NCBI GenBank assembly: GCA_910589095.1 | Contig: CAJUSN010000134.1 | Span: 1-6,451, forward strand | DNA length: 6,451 nucleotides | Direction: 5' to 3' | Origin: an uncultured Muribaculaceae bacterium | GTDB taxonomy: Bacteria; Bacteroidota; Bacteroidia; Bacteroidales; Muribaculaceae | Shown: positions 3,991 to 6,451 of the stretch, piece by piece | How the letters are laid out: every line of letters starts with the position of its first letter | Numbering within the stretch: the first letter of the stretch is position 1 | The notes under the pieces: generated by a model | The model's database searches: none | What the model was told of the DNA's origin: nothing | Seen by the model: only the letters and a program-made list of their open reading frames with translations | Position numbers and translations under genes: made by a program

Positions 3991-6084
3991 ATGGATTTCA
4001 AACTTTCATCGGAATACAAGCCTACAGGCGACCAGCCTCAAGCCATTGAGCAACTCAGTCAGGGTGTGCGCGATGGATTGCCTGCACAGACATTGCTTGG
4101 CGTGACCGGTTCAGGTAAAACCTTCACCATGGCTAATGTGATACAGCAGGTGAAGCGCCCAACGCTGATACTCAGTCACAACAAGACTTTGGCTGCTCAG
4201 CTTTACAGCGAGTTCAAGAATTTCTTTCCGGAAAACTCGGTGCAGTACTTCGTGTCCTATTATGATTATTATCAGCCCGAAGCCTACATCCCTTCGGTTG
4301 ACAAATATATCGAGAAGGACTTGATGATCAACGACGAGATTGACAAACTGCGCCTTGCCACCACCTCGGCCCTCCTTTCAGGGCGTGAGGATGTGATTGT
4401 GGTCACCTCAGTGTCGTGTCTCTATGGCATGGGTAATCCGGAGGATTTCAATTCAAATGTCATAGAGCTGAAAGTGGGCCGGCGAGTTTCACGCAATAAG
4501 TTCCTGCGCGAGCTTGTCAATGCTCTTTATGCCCGTAATGAGGTTGATTTCGGACGTGGCAATTTCCGTGTCAAGGGCGACACGGTTGATATCTATCTCG
4601 CTTATGAGGAGATAATTGTGCGCGTGGTGTTCTGGGGCGATGAAATTGAATCCATATCGACTCTTTATCCTACGGACTACGTTAATCTGGGCCATCATGA
4701 ATCTTTCAAGATATTTCCGGCCAACATCTTTGTCACCTCACCTCAGCGCATGGCCTCCGGATTGGCGCAGATTGAGCTTGACCTTGGTGAACAGGTGGAG
4801 TTTTTTCGCAAGGAGGACCGTGAGCTGGAAGCGCGGCGCCTTCAGGAGCGTGTGAGCTACGACATTGAGATGATGCGTGAAGTGGGTCATTGCTCCGGCA
4901 TAGAAAACTATAGCCGGTATTTCGATGGTCGCAGTCCTGGTATGCGCCCCTTCTGCCTTCTTGATTATTTTCCAAAGGATTTCCTGATGATTATTGATGA
5001 GAGTCACGTGACGGTTCCGCAGGTTAGAGCCATGTACGGAGGTGACCTGTCCCGCAAGATGAATCTCGTGGAATATGGCTTCCGATTACCTGCCGCGCTT
5101 GATAACCGGCCTCTTAAATTTGAGGAATTCGAGAATCTCACCCCACAGGTGATTTATGTGAGCGCCACCCCCGCCGATTATGAACTTCAGCGTAGTGAAG
5201 GTGTGGTGGTGGAGCAGATTATCCGTCCCACCGGGCTGCTTGATCCAATAATCGAAGTGAGGCCATCGCTCAATCAGATAGATAACCTGATGGAAGAGAT
5301 TGCTTTGAGAGTGGATCGAGATGAACGTGTGCTTGTCACCACTCTTACCAAGCGAATGGCCGAGGAGCTCAATGACTATCTGCAAAAATTGCAGATCAAG
5401 GCGGCGTATATCCATAGCGATGTCGACACTCTTGACCGTATTCGCATTCTTGATGATCTCCGTTCCGGGGTCTATGATGTGTTGATAGGCGTCAACTTGC
5501 TTCGTGAAGGGCTCGACCTGCCCGAAGTGTCACTGGTGGCTATTCTGGATGCAGATAAGGAAGGATTCCTCCGCTCCCACCGGTCGCTGACGCAGACCGT
5601 CGGACGTGCGGCCCGAAACCTCAACGGAACAGTGATTATGTATGCCGACAAAATCACCGACAGTATGCAGCTCACCATTGATGAAACCGAACGCCGCCGC
5701 TCTCTGCAGCTTGCTTACAATGAAGAGCATGGAATCACTCCGCAGGCCATTGTCAAGGCACGAAACAGAATAATCGGCGTGGATAAGGATGAAGATGAAA
5801 CGACAGTGGCTGCAAAAGGAGGATCACGCTCAGGTAAGAAACCTGCCAAGAGTTCACGCGAGTCGGCACGTACGGCTATTTACGATGCCGAGTTCTCTAC
5901 CTCGGTGAATCTTGCGGCCGATCCGGTTATTCCCTATATGAGTGCGGAGGAACTGCAACGCACCATAAACAGCAAACGTATGGAAATGGTCCAGGCTGCC
6001 AAGAATATGCAGTTCATGGAAGCCGCCCAGCTGCGCGATGAAGTGATAAAGCTTGAAGAACGATTAAAGGAGATTTCAGCATGA
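3991..6084 (+). CDS. uvrB: Excinuclease ABC subunit B
   Basis: UvrB is the damage-verifying helicase-like subunit of nucleotide excision repair: it is loaded by UvrA and recruits UvrC for incision. With the start at ATG 3991 it is 697 residues, slightly longer than E. coli UvrB (673). Visible in order: Walker A GVTGSGKT (37-44); the aromatic beta-hairpin that grips damaged DNA, beginning YYDYYQPEAYIPSVDKY (90-106); the Walker B box DESH (336-339); SATP (391-394); motif V region LIGVNLLREGLDLPE; motif VI QTVGRAARN (535-543); and the C-terminal UVR domain (about 655-690) that contacts UvrC. Between motif VI and the UVR domain lies a polar, Lys/Ser-rich linker (KGGSRSGKKPAKSSRES), which accounts for the extra length. 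All key residues are present. The frame extends upstream to GTG 3904, but MDFKLSSEYKPTGDQP is the usual UvrB start. The stop overlaps the next start by ATGA. Confidence is very high. Confidence 0.98.
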   Translation: MDFKLSSEYKPTGDQPQAIEQLSQGVRDGLPAQTLLGVTGSGKTFTMANVIQQVKRPTLILSHNKTLAAQLYSEFKNFFPENSVQYFVSYYDYYQPEAYIPSVDKYIEKDLMINDEIDKLRLATTSALLSGREDVIVVTSVSCLYGMGNPEDFNSNVIELKVGRRVSRNKFLRELVNALYARNEVDFGRGNFRVKGDTVDIYLAYEEIIVRVVFWGDEIESISTLYPTDYVNLGHHESFKIFPANIFVTSPQRMASGLAQIELDLGEQVEFFRKEDRELEARRLQERVSYDIEMMREVGHCSGIENYSRYFDGRSPGMRPFCLLDYFPKDFLMIIDESHVTVPQVRAMYGGDLSRKMNLVEYGFRLPAALDNRPLKFEEFENLTPQVIYVSATPADYELQRSEGVVVEQIIRPTGLLDPIIEVRPSLNQIDNLMEEIALRVDRDERVLVTTLTKRMAEELNDYLQKLQIKAAYIHSDVDTLDRIRILDDLRSGVYDVLIGVNLLREGLDLPEVSLVAILDADKEGFLRSHRSLTQTVGRAARNLNGTVIMYADKITDSMQLTIDETERRRSLQLAYNEEHGITPQAIVKARNRIIGVDKDEDETTVAAKGGSRSGKKPAKSSRESARTAIYDAEFSTSVNLAADPVIPYMSAEELQRTINSKRMEMVQAAKNMQFMEAAQLRDEVIKLEERLKEISA

Positions 6085-6451
6085 TACGTTCTCCCAGATA
6101 TGACACGAGCCTTTACTTGCCCACCTCGGTGAAGGAGATGAAAGCTTTGGGGTGGGATTATGTGGATGTGGTGCTGTTTTCGGGCGATGCCTATGTGGAT
6201 CACCCCTCATTTGGGGCCGCTGTGATAGGGCGCACGTTGCAGGGAGCCGGATATAAGGTGGCCATAGTGCCTCAGCCCAATTGGCAGGATGACTTGCGTG
6301 ACTTCCGTAAATTCGGTGCACCTCGCCTGTTTTTCGGTATTTCTGCCGGAGCGATGGACTCTATGGTCAATCATTACACAGCTGCGCGGCGTCGACGCAG
6401 TGATGATGCTTACACACCTGGAGGACGACACGGGGCCCGACCTGATTATCC
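6081..6451 (+). CDS. ygiQ: YgiQ family radical SAM protein (UPF0313), N-terminal fragment
   Basis: The gene begins at ATG 6081 and runs off the window; about 123 residues are visible. Conserved YgiQ blocks are clear: SGDAYVDHPSFGAAVIGR (34-51), GYKVAIVPQPNW (57-68), PRLFFGISAGAMDSMVNHYT (81-100) and RRRSDDAYTPGG (104-115). These make up the N-terminal domain that precedes the radical SAM core in this family; the CxxxCxxC iron-sulfur motif should lie beyond the window edge, so its integrity cannot be judged here. YgiQ proteins are predicted to bind a 4Fe-4S cluster and S-adenosylmethionine, but I know of no established reaction. The start codon shares ATGA with the uvrB stop (4-nt overlap), the usual arrangement for translational coupling, and AAAGGAGA at 6066-6073, inside the end of uvrB, is a good ribosome binding site 7 nt upstream. 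Confidence 0.92.
   Translation, partial: MIRSPRYDTSLYLPTSVKEMKALGWDYVDVVLFSGDAYVDHPSFGAAVIGRTLQGAGYKVAIVPQPNWQDDLRDFRKFGAPRLFFGISAGAMDSMVNHYTAARRRRSDDAYTPGGRHGARPDY

Overview
The window looks like a chromosomal segment from a Bacteroidales bacterium, plausibly Muribaculaceae or a relative, though the family is a guess. Four genes or gene groups are preceded by close matches to the Bacteroidetes -7 promoter element TAnnTTTG. Recognisable Shine-Dalgarno sequences are mostly absent. The proteins (NSS-type transporter, PyrE, UvrB, YgiQ, Cys-rich Rieske-like lipoprotein) read as Bacteroidetes versions. No mobile element, integrase, CRISPR array or phage gene was seen.

Layout, left to right. The 3' end of a sodium-dependent (NSS/SNF family) transporter gene on + (1-302) is followed by a small + gene (457-789) for a cytoplasmic, Ala/Lys/Asp-rich helical protein with three 18-residue repeats. 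That gene converges with a minus-strand gene for an unrecognised six-helix membrane protein (876-1517), and an 11-bp perfect hairpin sits midway between their stop codons. A minus-strand tRNA-Leu(UAA) gene (1742-1828) follows, with its own promoter and a strong downstream hairpin.

Next comes a minus-strand series: pyrE (2983-3627), an SRPBCC-fold protein (2439-2861) and a Rieske-like lipoprotein whose cluster ligands are replaced by a four-cysteine, zinc-ribbon-like pattern (1927-2430). The last two are separated by only 8 nt. A strong hairpin separates pyrE from them.

A 363-bp divergent intergenic region (3628-3990) holds the pyrE promoter, a putative uvrB promoter placed so close to the ATG that the message may be leaderless, and two inverted repeats. 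On + follow uvrB (3991-6084), complete with all main helicase motifs and the UVR domain, and the start of a ygiQ-type radical SAM gene (6081 to the edge), which overlaps uvrB by ATGA.

The content is mostly housekeeping: pyrimidine synthesis, nucleotide excision repair and a tRNA. I do not see a clear new multi-gene system. The most unusual items are the Cys4 Rieske-like lipoprotein, the 18-residue-repeat protein, the AT-richer orphan membrane protein and the translationally coupled uvrB-ygiQ pair.
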